DNA of 10,277 nucleotides from DASSFZ01 sp036514635 (lineage in GTDB: Bacteria; Chloroflexota; Anaerolineae; Fen-1058), in assembly GCA_036514635.1 (NCBI GenBank), contig DATBWU010000231.1, positions 1 to 10,277 on the forward strand, in the 5' to 3' direction. This document shows positions 1-6,252 of the stretch, piece by piece. How positions within the stretch are numbered: position 1 is the stretch's first letter; every line of letters begins with the position of its first letter. The translations under genes were made by a program, and so were the position numbers. The notes beneath the pieces are model-generated. The model was given only the letters and a program-made list of their open reading frames with translations. It searched no databases and was not told the DNA's origin.

Positions 1-454
1 GGCGCTGGTCACAACGCCGAGCCTGATCATTCTCGACGAGCCGACCTCGGCGCTGGACGTGCTGACCCAGGCCAGCATCTTCAATGTGCTCAAGCGCATT
101 AAGCAGGAGATGGAGGTCAGTTTTGTCCTGATCACTCACGACATCGCCACCTCCAGCGAACTGGCCGACCGTGTAGCGGTGATGTACGCCGGGCAGATCG
201 TAGAAGTTGGCGACGCGCAACGCTTCTTTGCCGAGCCGCTCCATCCCTACGCGCGCAAGTTGATGGCCAGCGTGCCGAGGCTGCACGGCGACAAAGAGCC
301 GGAGTTCATTACCGGCCAGCCGCCGAGCCTTCTCGATCTCCCAACGGGTTGCCGATTCGCGGCGCGCTGCCCCTTGCGCTTCGATCGATGCGTGCAAGAC
401 CCGCCCCTGATGGAGAAAGAAGAGCGTTTGGTCAAGTGCTGGTTGTATGTTTGA
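1..454 (+). CDS. Oligopeptide/dipeptide ABC transporter ATP-binding protein, DppD/OppD-like (3' part only)
   Basis: Cytoplasmic ATPase subunit that would power uptake of peptides or a similar substrate through a membrane permease pair. The gene enters the window from the left in the frame whose first full codon is at base 2. The visible part begins just before Walker B (LIILDEPTSALD) and continues through the D-loop and the H-loop histidine (LITHD). It ends in the oligo_HPY tail typical of peptide-transport ATPases: HPYARKLMASVP, then GCRFAARCPLRFDRC and the terminal CWLYV. Walker A and the LSGGQ signature lie outside the window. A GTG at 59 falls inside the ATPase core and is not a real start. 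The stop is 15 bases before the next ATPase gene, so the two are an operon pair, as in Dpp/Opp systems. The substrate cannot be read from this fragment. The family is certain; peptide specificity is inferred from the tail. Confidence 0.93.
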   Translation, partial: ALVTTPSLIILDEPTSALDVLTQASIFNVLKRIKQEMEVSFVLITHDIATSSELADRVAVMYAGQIVEVGDAQRFFAEPLHPYARKLMASVPRLHGDKEPEFITGQPPSLLDLPTGCRFAARCPLRFDRCVQDPPLMEKEERLVKCWLYV

Positions 455-469
455 GGACAGGAGCAGCGC

Positions 470-1519
470 ATGTCGACTGAGACGAATGCGGTCGTTACAC
501 AAGGCACACTCCAGGCAGAAGCGCCGGCCGTGGGAAACGGTCACACCGGAGCACTGCTGTCTGTCCAAGACCTGCACGTGTGGTTCGAGCTGCGACGCTG
601 GGGGTTTGGACATGCCGGATATGTGAAGGCCGTGGATGGCGTGAACTTCCAGCTGGATTACGGCGAGGCGGTGGCCGTCGTCGGCGAAAGCGGCTGCGGC
701 AAGTCCAGCCTGATGAAAACCATTCTGGGACTGTACCGACCCACCCAGGGCGAGGTCATCTTCGAGAACCACAGGCTCAACGATCTGAAGGCGCACGAAA
801 TGCGCTGGTATCGCTCGCATGTCGGCTATGTTCAGCAAGACCCTTACGGCGCGCTGCCGCCCTTCATGACCGTCCGGCGCATCCTGGAAGAACCTTTGAT
901 TATCAACAGGGTGACTGACAAGGCAGAGCGGACACGGCGCGTCCGCAAAGTGCTGGAAGAAGTCAAGATGGGTCCGGTGGAGGACTTCCTGCCCAAGTTC
1001 CCTCACATGCTTAGCGGAGGGCAGCAGCAGCGCGTGGTCATCGCCCGGGCGATGATCATGGAGCCGAAACTGATCGTGGCCGACGAGCCGGTGTCGATGC
1101 TCGATGCGTCGGTGCGCGTGGAGATTCTCAAGCTGCTGCGAGGACTACAAACCTCCCACAACCTGGCTGTCATCTACATCACCCACGACCTGTCTACCGT
1201 GCGCTACTTTTCAGAATATATCTTTGTGATGTACGCGGGCCGGTTGGTCGAGAAGGCGAAAGTCCACGACCTCTTGCACAACCCCAGCCACCCGTACACT
1301 CATGCGCTGCTTGCGGCGATCTCCGACCCGGATGCGCAGAACGCGACGAGGTTCAGAGAGATCCCGCCCGGCGAGCCGCCCAGCCTGGTCAAACCTCCCA
1401 CAGGCTGCCGATTCCATCCGCGCTGCCCTCACTTCATGAAGGACCTGTGTGATGTCAAAGAGCCGCCGGATTTTCAATTAGAACCTGAACACTTCGCTGC
1501 CTGTTGGCTCTACCAATGA
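470..1519 (+). CDS. Oligopeptide/dipeptide ABC transporter ATP-binding protein, DppF/OppF-like
   Basis: Second ATPase of a peptide-type ABC importer, 349 residues, which is normal for the family. Visible motifs in order: Walker A GESGCGKSS (72-80), Q-loop VQQDP (121-125), signature LSGGQQQR (181-188), Walker B LIVADEP (201-207), D-loop SMLD, H-loop ITHD with His239, and a C-terminal oligo_HPY region (HPY 274-276, then GCRFHPRCP at 312-320 and terminal CWLYQ). The first 28 or so residues are a low-complexity lead-in absent from most relatives. The ATG at 470 is supported by AGGAG at 459-463 with a six-base spacer. Walker B reads DEPVSMLD rather than the common DEPTSALD, a substitution that recurs in this subfamily as far as I recall. 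It should pair with the partial ATPase upstream to form the heterodimeric motor; permeases and the binding protein would lie left of the window. Confidence 0.95.
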   Translation: MSTETNAVVTQGTLQAEAPAVGNGHTGALLSVQDLHVWFELRRWGFGHAGYVKAVDGVNFQLDYGEAVAVVGESGCGKSSLMKTILGLYRPTQGEVIFENHRLNDLKAHEMRWYRSHVGYVQQDPYGALPPFMTVRRILEEPLIINRVTDKAERTRRVRKVLEEVKMGPVEDFLPKFPHMLSGGQQQRVVIARAMIMEPKLIVADEPVSMLDASVRVEILKLLRGLQTSHNLAVIYITHDLSTVRYFSEYIFVMYAGRLVEKAKVHDLLHNPSHPYTHALLAAISDPDAQNATRFREIPPGEPPSLVKPPTGCRFHPRCPHFMKDLCDVKEPPDFQLEPEHFAACWLYQ

Positions 1520-1716
1520 GACAGATGCCTCCCCTGCAAATCATCCTCATCGGCTTCGCCCTGGTCTTGCTCGGCTGGATCCTCCCTTTTCTGATGGTCC
1601 TGCACGTGATCGAGGCGGACTTCTTCTTAAGCTTCCTCTCCTATGCTGCGTCAGTCGGCGGTCTGCTGCTCGGCATTATCGGGGCAACCTTTTACATTCG
1701 CAGGGGCAAGCGATAA
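1516..1716 (+). CDS. Small two-helix membrane protein of the transporter operon
   Basis: Predicted 66-residue protein with two hydrophobic helices, about residues 8-30 (LQIILIGFALVLLGWILPFL) and 37-61 (FLSFLSYAASVGGLLLGIIG), and a positive tail, YIRRGKR. The ATG at 1516 overlaps the TGA of the upstream ATPase (ATGA), which indicates translational coupling. A TTG at 1504 is in frame but less likely. The short linker between helices carries the acidic pair in VIEADF, and the Arg/Lys tail suggests that both ends face the cytoplasm. I do not recognise a named family. Being the last gene of a peptide ABC operon suggests an accessory membrane role for the transporter, but the sequence does not show this. 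It is believable as a gene because of the overlap and clean helices; its function is unknown. Confidence 0.72.
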   Translation: MRQMPPLQIILIGFALVLLGWILPFLMVLHVIEADFFLSFLSYAASVGGLLLGIIGATFYIRRGKR

Positions 1717-1775
1717 TCTCCCTCTATTGACCCTCAGAGCGAAATCCCCCGTTTCTTTCTGAACGCGAATCGTAA

Positions 1776-1781
1776 TATAAT
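1776..1781 (+). promoter_or_regulatory. Predicted -10 box (TATAAT) of the sensor kinase gene
   Basis: Perfect TATAAT, 33 bases ahead of the ATG at 1815, predicting a transcript start near 1788 and a leader of about 27 bases. No good -35 hexamer is seen at 16-18 bp upstream (TTCTTT region), so strength would depend on an activator or on the -10 alone. It lies in the 98-base gap after the transporter operon and indicates that the kinase is transcribed independently. Confidence 0.5.
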
Positions 1782-1814
1782 CCCCGGCGTCGAATTGCCG
1801 TGCCGCGAGGACTT

Positions 1815-3899
1815 ATGACCGCCGCCACCATCCTCGTCGTCGATGATGACGTCCAGATCGCCGGCTTCCTCAGCGACCTGCTTCAGCAGATCGGCCATCG
1901 GGTGATCAACGCCTACCTGGCGCAGGAAGCGCTCGACCGGCTGGCCGCGCCCGATGCCTCTGGCATCGACCTCATTCTGCTCGACGTGATGCTGCCCGAC
2001 ATGCGCGGCACCGAGGTGTGCCAGCGCATCAAAGCCTCGCCGGACACCGCGCACATCCCCATCATCATGGTCACCGGCCTCGACAAGCCGTCCGACAAAA
2101 CGCGCGGGCTGGAACTCGGCGCGGACGACTACGTGACCAAGCCGTTCGATCCGCGCGAGCTGGCCGCGCGCGTGCACGCCATGCTGCGCCTGCGCCGCGC
2201 CGAGCGCGAACTGCGCGCCCGCAATCGCGCGCTGGCCGCGCTCAACGCCGTGGCCGAGACGATCGGGCGCGCCGTCGAGCTGCCCGACGTGCTGAACACC
2301 GCACTCGACCAGGTGTTGGCGACGCTCGAGCTCGACGCCGGAACGATCACGCTGACGCACGCCGGCGGCCAGCAGGCCCCTGCCGCGCGCCGCTGGCAGA
2401 AACTCGATCTGTCGTCCGGCCTAGAGGCAGCTGAAGACGTTGTGCGCACCGGCCAACCGAAACTGCTCACGCTGAGTGTCTTGGAACACGAGCGCGCTGC
2501 CGCGTGCGTGCCGCTGCGTAGCCGTGACCGCGTCGTCGGCACGCTGCTCGTCGCCGGCTCGCGCACCATCGACCAGGACGGGCTGGACCTGCTCAGCGCG
2601 ATCGGCAACACGGTCGGCGGCGCGATCGAGCGCGGTCGCCTGTTCGATGCCGCGCAGCGCCGCAGCGACGATCTGGCGATCCTCAACGACATCACCCGCG
2701 TCGTCACCTCGTCGCTGGAGCTGGACAATGTGTTGGCCCGCGCGATGCGCGGCATCCGCGAGCTGCTCCGCGTCGAAGCCGGGTCGTTGATCCTGGCCGA
2801 CGAGGACAGCGGCGAGCTGCGCTTCCGTCAGACGCTCAACCGCGAGCAGGAGATGATCGTCGATACGACGCTGCGCCCGGGCGAGGGTCTGGTCGGGCAG
2901 GCGGTCACGACGCTCGAACCGCTGTTGGTCAACGACGTGTCGAACGATGCGCGCTTCTCGCCCAGCCTCGATCGACTGACCGACATCGCCATGCGCAACG
3001 TGCTGGTGGTGCCGCTCGTCGTCAAGGGGCGGGCCATCGGCGCGATCGAAGTGATCAACAAGCAGGACGGGCTGTTCACGCACGACGATCTGGAGATGCT
3101 GCAATTCCTGGCCGCGTCGGTCGCCGTCGCCGTCGAGAACGCGCGGCTGTATGGTGAGCTCGCCGAGTTCACGCACCAACTCGAACGCCAGCAAGAGCAA
3201 CTGATCCAGGCCGAGAAGGTGGCCGCGACGGGCCGGCTGGCTGCGTCGATCGCACACGAGATCAACAACCCGCTGCAAGCCATCCACAACTGCCTGCACC
3301 TCGTCACGAATCGAAAACTCGAACCCGACAAAGAAGCCTACTACCTCAACCTGGCGCAGGAAGAAGTCCAGCGATTGATCGCCATCGTCCAGCGCACGCT
3401 CGACTTCTACCGCCCCTCGAAGGGGCGCGAGGTGCTGACCGACATCAACAACGTGATCGAATCGGTGCTGGCGCTGGCGAACAAGCGCGTCGAGCACGGC
3501 AAGGTCAAAGTGCGTCGCCGCCTGTCGCCCGATCTGCCCCGGCTGCAAGTGGTCGCCGATCAACTCACGCAGGTCTTTTTGAATCTGATCGTCAACGCCG
3601 TTGAGGCCATGTCCGACGGCGGCGATTTGACCATCACCACTCTCGTCAGCGGCGAGCGTGTGCACGTTCGTATCACCGATACCGGCCCCGGCCTGAATCC
3701 CGAGGAAGCCGAGCGTATCTTCGAACCGTTCTATACCACCAAGCGATCGGGAACGGGGCTGGGGCTGGCGATCAGTTATGGCATTGTTCAGCGGCACGGG
3801 GGTGAGATCACTGTCGAGAGCACGCCGGGCTATGGTGCGACGTTTACCGTGTCACTGCCGATCTCACGCGCGATGAGTGCGCAGCCGGTTGCATCCTGA
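1815..3899 (+). CDS. Soluble hybrid sensor histidine kinase, REC-GAF-GAF-HisKA-HATPase
   Basis: Predicted cytoplasmic histidine kinase of 694 residues with no transmembrane segment. An N-terminal receiver domain (about 1-125) has acidic residues in LVVDDD, phospho-acceptor Asp57 (LLDVMLPD) and Lys109 (VTKPFD). Two GAF domains follow (about 150-272 and 298-443; the second has the typical GEGLVGQAV and NDVSNDARFS segments), then a short coiled linker (QLERQQEQLIQ). HisKA carries phospho-His481 in SIAHEINNPLQ. The ATPase domain has an N box (NLIVNAVEA), G1 (DTGPGL), F box (FEPFYTTK) and G2 (GTGLGLAIS). ATG 1815 is preferred because GAGG lies five bases upstream; an in-frame GTG at 1800 has no ribosome site and would leave a very short leader. 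GAF domains bind small ligands or chromophores, but the ligand is not evident. No HPt domain is visible, so the N-terminal receiver may modulate activity or take input from another kinase. Its likely partner is the response regulator downstream. Confidence 0.95.
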   Translation: MTAATILVVDDDVQIAGFLSDLLQQIGHRVINAYLAQEALDRLAAPDASGIDLILLDVMLPDMRGTEVCQRIKASPDTAHIPIIMVTGLDKPSDKTRGLELGADDYVTKPFDPRELAARVHAMLRLRRAERELRARNRALAALNAVAETIGRAVELPDVLNTALDQVLATLELDAGTITLTHAGGQQAPAARRWQKLDLSSGLEAAEDVVRTGQPKLLTLSVLEHERAAACVPLRSRDRVVGTLLVAGSRTIDQDGLDLLSAIGNTVGGAIERGRLFDAAQRRSDDLAILNDITRVVTSSLELDNVLARAMRGIRELLRVEAGSLILADEDSGELRFRQTLNREQEMIVDTTLRPGEGLVGQAVTTLEPLLVNDVSNDARFSPSLDRLTDIAMRNVLVVPLVVKGRAIGAIEVINKQDGLFTHDDLEMLQFLAASVAVAVENARLYGELAEFTHQLERQQEQLIQAEKVAATGRLAASIAHEINNPLQAIHNCLHLVTNRKLEPDKEAYYLNLAQEEVQRLIAIVQRTLDFYRPSKGREVLTDINNVIESVLALANKRVEHGKVKVRRRLSPDLPRLQVVADQLTQVFLNLIVNAVEAMSDGGDLTITTLVSGERVHVRITDTGPGLNPEEAERIFEPFYTTKRSGTGLGLAISYGIVQRHGGEITVESTPGYGATFTVSLPISRAMSAQPVAS

Positions 3900-3910
3900 C
3901 CGCACCCGCT

Positions 3911-3970
3911 CCCGCCGGACACTTGCGCCGCGCTGCGCGCAGCGCAGTGCGGTGTGAAAAATCCGGCGGG
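3911..3970. repeat. Large GC-rich hairpin downstream of the kinase gene
   Basis: Outer arms CCCGCCGGA and TCCGGCGGG are exact 9-base complements. The core contains the perfect 16-base palindrome GCGCTGCGCGCAGCGC (3930-3945). It begins 12 bases after the kinase stop codon. There is no T-tract after it, so it is not a classical intrinsic terminator, though it could shield the 3' end of the kinase mRNA. Confidence 0.55.
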
Positions 3971-3977
3971 CGTAAAA

Positions 3978-3998
3978 CGGCGGATTGCTCATCCGCCG
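3978..3998. repeat. Short hairpin CGGCGGAT/ATCCGCCG
   Basis: Eight-base exact inverted repeat with a five-base loop, immediately right of the larger hairpin. No T-tract follows. Part of the repeat island; function unknown. Confidence 0.45.
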
Positions 3999-4037
3999 CC
4001 AGCGAGCCTAAAGCAAGCGGAAAGTGCGAAATCCAGG

Positions 4038-4107
4038 CTAAGGGCCTGTCTGAAAATTGCTCGAAGCCCGCGTCTCGCGGGCGTCCACTAAGAGCGTGTT
4101 TGGAAAT
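4038..4107 (+). repeat. Two direct copies of the MITE-end motif flanking a hairpin
   Basis: CTAAGGGCCTGTCTGAAAAT starts at 4038 and CTAAGAGCGTGTTTGGAAAT at 4088, exactly 50 bases apart in the same orientation, and 16 of 20 positions match. Between them is a perfect 7-base hairpin, GCCCGCG-tct-CGCGGGC (4066-4082). The motif matches the termini of the two palindromic repeats at 5030-5170 and 9410-9538, so these look like orphan ends or remnants of the same family. Confidence 0.6.
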
Positions 4108-4117
4108 GAGCATAAGC

Positions 4118-4204
4118 AGGTGACCGGCACTTCACATCCGGCTCTCAACGGCGGTTTCGTCCCGTCCACTGGATGGAAATGCACTCCCAAAGTGCCGGTC
4201 ACCT
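4118..4204. repeat. REP-like inverted repeat, arms AGGTGACCGGCACTT
   Basis: Arms AGGTGACCGGCACTT (4118-4132) and AAGTGCCGGTCACCT (4190-4204) are perfect 15-base complements separated by 57 bases. The same core AGGTGACCGGC...GCCGGTCACCT recurs as a tight hairpin at 8140-8172. The right arm ends 33 bases before the response regulator start, so it lies in or just ahead of that gene's leader. This resembles dispersed REP/BIME elements; no REP-associated transposase is in the window. Confidence 0.7.
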
Positions 4205-4237
4205 TCCGCATCCATTGATTTTCCAACAGGTAGAGCG

Positions 4238-5032
4238 ATGGACATCAACTCCAACTTTCATATTCTGGTTGTCGATGACGAAGTCGCCATGCGCGCCACG
4301 CTCGCCGAGATACTCAGCGGCGAAGGATACCGGGTCAGCACGGCGGAGAGCGGCGAAGTCGCGCTGGACACGCTGCGCCAGACGCCGATCGACTTGATGC
4401 TGCTCGACTTGAAGATGGCGGGACTGGATGGCCTGCAAGTGACCGAGGCGGCGCAGTCGAGCAGCCCGGACACCGTTATCGTCATGCTCACCGCGCACGG
4501 CACGCTCGAATCGGCGATCAACGCGATGCGGCGCGGCGCACACGATTACCTGTTGAAGCCGGCGGCGGTGCCGGAGATTCTGGCTGCGGTCGAGCGCGGC
4601 CTCAAGCATCGCACGCAAACGCTGAAGCAGCGCGATTTGGTCACGCTCATGCAGCGGGCCATTCAGGAGCTGCAAGTGCCGAGCGGCAGCGCGGCCGCGG
4701 AGAGCGCAGGGCGCGACCGATTCATCCAGTCGCGCGGCGTCAGCCTCGACCTGCAACGGCACGTCGCCACGGCCAACAATCAGCTGCTCGATCTTACCCT
4801 GACCGAGTTTAAGTTACTGGCTTACATGATGCAGCACCCCGACCAGGTGATCTCGCCGCGCGAGCTGGTCTCGGCCGTGCAAGGCTACGAGGCCGACGAG
4901 CACGAGGCGCGCGCCATTATTCGCGTCCACATTCGGCGCTTGCGGCAGAAGATGGAACCGGACCCGGATAACCCGGTGTACGTGCTCAACGTGCGGGGCG
5001 TGGGGTATCTCTTCGCGAGCACACCGCCGTAA
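4238..5032 (+). CDS. OmpR-family response regulator (receiver plus winged-helix DNA-binding domain)
   Basis: Predicted phosphorylation-dependent transcription regulator, 264 residues. Receiver domain (about 7-120): acidic Asp13-Asp14 in VVDDE, phospho-acceptor Asp57 in LLDLKMAG, Thr85 in MLTAHGTLE, Lys107 in YLLKP. A linker of about 45 residues leads to a Trans_Reg_C winged helix (about 168-262) with LTLTEFKLLAYMMQHP, the recognition-helix region RAIIRVHIRRLRQKM and the wing RGVGYLF. The receiver has an NtrC-like flavour (TAHGTLESAINAMRRGAHDYLLKP) joined to an OmpR-type output. The ATG at 4238 has AGGTAGAG (4228-4235) upstream. It follows the sensor kinase across a 338-base repeat island, so that kinase is the likely phospho-donor. 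The stop TAA (5030-5032) lies at the edge of a MITE-like repeat. The 11-bp-spaced boxes at 6163-6189 have the spacing expected for this regulator type. Confidence 0.95.
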   Translation: MDINSNFHILVVDDEVAMRATLAEILSGEGYRVSTAESGEVALDTLRQTPIDLMLLDLKMAGLDGLQVTEAAQSSSPDTVIVMLTAHGTLESAINAMRRGAHDYLLKPAAVPEILAAVERGLKHRTQTLKQRDLVTLMQRAIQELQVPSGSAAAESAGRDRFIQSRGVSLDLQRHVATANNQLLDLTLTEFKLLAYMMQHPDQVISPRELVSAVQGYEADEHEARAIIRVHIRRLRQKMEPDPDNPVYVLNVRGVGYLFASTPP

Positions 5033-5170
5033 GAGACTGTCCTAAAACTCACCACCAAGACTCCACCCCCTGAAGGGGGCAAGCGACACAAAGAAACACC
5101 AAGAAAACTTGGAGAGGCTTGGTGTCTTGGTGACTTGGTGGTTACTACAGCGACCTTTTCAGACAGGCCC
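5030..5170. repeat. MITE-like palindromic repeat, copy A (CACCAAGAC family)
   Basis: About 140 bases with imperfect terminal inverted repeats: TAAGAGACTGTCCTAAAACT on the left and, on the reverse strand, GGGCCTGTCTGAAAAGG on the right. The inner part forms a long imperfect stem from iterated ACCACCAAGAC/CACCAAG units against CTTGGTGTCTTGGTG. A nested CCCCCTGAAGGGGG hairpin sits at 5066-5079. It has no coding capacity for a transposase and resembles copy B at 9410-9538. It occupies nearly all the gap between the convergent response regulator and lipoprotein genes, and its left edge coincides with the regulator's stop codon. Confidence 0.72.
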
Positions 5171-5171
5171 C

Positions 5172-5199
5172 CAGGCTTCGGAGCCTGCGCGAAGTTTTT
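5172..5199 (+). terminator. Possible weak terminator hairpin
   Basis: Six-base stem CAGGCT/AGCCTG around TCGG (5172-5187), then a five-T run at 5195-5199 after a seven-base gap. The T-run favours the + strand (response regulator transcript), but the gap is long for an efficient intrinsic terminator. Confidence 0.3.
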
Positions 5200-5201
5200 C
5201 G

Positions 5202-6044
5202 TTACCGCCCCTGACGAATCTCAATCCGGCCATTGCTCGTCGCGGCCCGAATCGAGACCGAGGCACTCTCGCCGACGGTGCCTCTCAGTGTGTTGTCGTC
5301 CTGCGTGCCGGTCATCGTCACCGGGAAATCGGTTGATACTTTGCCGTTGCTGGTCGATGCGTCGATGCGGAACCGGGCCTCGGCCGGCAGCGTGATCTCG
5401 ATACCCCCGTTGCTGGTTTCGAAGGTGTGATTGCCTTCGGCCAATGATCCCTCGAACACGATCTCGCCGTTAGACGTATGCGCGTCCACCTCGGCGCTCT
5501 CCGCCTCGATGTGAATGCGGCCGTTACTGGTCCTCAGGTCTTGCCGGCCCTGGCCGCCCCGCACTTGGAGCTCGCCGTTGGACGTTTCCATCGTCACGCC
5601 GCCGGTCACGCCCTCGGCGGTGATCGATCCGTTGCTTGATCGCAGATCCAGTGTCGCTCCCGCCGGCACACTCAACTCGAACGACGCGCCGGAGTTGCCC
5701 GTGTTGAAGGTGTTATCGATGCGGCGCGCGACGATGCGGATCGTGGCGCCTTCTTGCGTCATCGACACCTCGACGTTCTTTAGATCGGCTTCGGCTTCCG
5801 ATTGGGTCGCGCCCGATCCGCGCTTCGTCCCTTCGACGCTCACCGTGCCCTCCGCCCCGGCTCTCGCCTCCACGCGGCCGTTGAACGTCTCGACGACGAT
5901 GCGCGGCGCGCCGGTCACGTCGAACGACCGGGCGAACGACTCTTCCGCCGTAAACGGGTTAATCAACTCCGAACATCCGGCCAGCAGCGCGGCGAGGATC
6001 AGCGCGCTGAGACCGAGCACGATTCTAGATATGCGACTGGACAT
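5202..6044 (-). CDS. DUF4097-type repeat lipoprotein (putative adhesin / envelope protein)
   Basis: Predicted exported lipoprotein of 280 residues. The N-terminus has basic residues, a hydrophobic stretch (IVLGLSALILAALLAGC) and a lipobox LAGC with the acylated Cys24. The mature part is rich in short beta segments built on an SNG motif at residues 137, 155, 173, 191, 211, 232 and 270. The first four are spaced exactly 18 residues apart, as expected for coils of a right- or left-handed beta-solenoid in DUF4097 'putative adhesin' proteins. The ATG at 6044 has GGAGAG on the coding strand, four bases away. The gene is divergent from the REC-roadblock gene and convergent with the OmpR-type regulator. 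DUF4097 proteins often sit near envelope-stress (Lia/Psp-like) genes, and a LiaF/DUF5668-like membrane protein is encoded about 2.6 kb to the right (8677-9198). Binding partner and exact function are unknown. Confidence 0.88.
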   Translation of the reverse strand: MSSRISRIVLGLSALILAALLAGCSELINPFTAEESFARSFDVTGAPRIVVETFNGRVEARAGAEGTVSVEGTKRGSGATQSEAEADLKNVEVSMTQEGATIRIVARRIDNTFNTGNSGASFELSVPAGATLDLRSSNGSITAEGVTGGVTMETSNGELQVRGGQGRQDLRTSNGRIHIEAESAEVDAHTSNGEIVFEGSLAEGNHTFETSNGGIEITLPAEARFRIDASTSNGKVSTDFPVTMTGTQDDNTLRGTVGESASVSIRAATSNGRIEIRQGR

Positions 6045-6162
6045 TTTTCTCTCCGTTTGAATGGATCAAGAGGCTCTGGCTTTCAGTGTACTCAAGAATC
6101 GATTGAGGGGATCGGCACGGGGATTGATCTAGATACTCAGCCGAAAGACCGAGAGAGTCCGG

Positions 6163-6189
6163 GTAACCCAATCGTAACTCAGAGGTAAC
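6163..6189 (+). promoter_or_regulatory. Three GTAAC boxes with 11-bp spacing: putative OmpR/PhoB-type operator
   Basis: GTAAC begins at 6163, 6174 and 6185, exactly 11 bases apart, within the wider pattern GTAACCC, GTAACTC, GTAACCC. Direct repeats of one helical turn are the hallmark of tandem winged-helix regulator sites such as pho boxes. The third box reaches the place where a -35 element would sit for the extended -10 at 6209-6217, the arrangement of a class II activator. It lies between the divergent lipoprotein and REC-roadblock genes and could act on both. That the local OmpR-type regulator binds here is inference. Confidence 0.55.
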
Positions 6190-6208
6190 CCGCTCCCGAT
6201 CTGAACCG

Positions 6209-6217
6209 TGCTATGCT
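6209..6217 (+). promoter_or_regulatory. Extended -10 promoter (TGCTATGCT) of the REC-roadblock gene
   Basis: TG-n-TATGCT, an extended -10 motif, with no recognisable -35 hexamer upstream; the GTAAC boxes occupy that area instead. The predicted start is near 6224, giving a leader of about 29 bases to the ATG at 6253. Confidence 0.5.
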
Positions 6218-6252
6218 GTTGCCAAGTTTGAAGAACGATTTGGATACCAGAC

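Larger units (their letters stand above)
3900..4237. other. Gene-free island of stacked inverted repeats and repeat ends
   Basis: No convincing gene in 338 bases. It holds, left to right: a large hairpin with outer arms CCCGCCGGA (3911-3919) and TCCGGCGGG (3962-3970) around an inner palindrome (3930-3945); a hairpin CGGCGGAT/ATCCGCCG (3978-3998); a motif CTAAGGGCCTGTCTGAAAA (4038-4056); a hairpin GCCCGCG-tct-CGCGGGC (4066-4082); a related motif at 4088-4107; and a pair of 15-base inverted arms (4118-4204). Short reading frames exist but lack family features and ribosome sites. The island separates the kinase from the response regulator and may contribute termination or RNA processing between them. 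Confidence 0.7.

Noticed and set aside
1727..1732. TTGACC as a -35 box for the kinase promoter
   Set aside because: It lies 43 bases from the TATAAT box, far beyond the 16-18 expected, and no other -10 fits it.
1800..1802. GTG at 1800 as the kinase start
   Set aside because: No ribosome-binding site precedes it, and it is only about 12 bases from the predicted transcript start; ATG 1815 has GAGG upstream and matches typical receiver N-termini.
2421..3797. Long open frame (458 codons) on the minus strand opposite the sensor kinase
   Set aside because: Its product is composition-biased with no family motif, while the plus strand encodes complete GAF, HisKA and HATPase motifs. It is an antisense shadow of GC-rich coding sequence.
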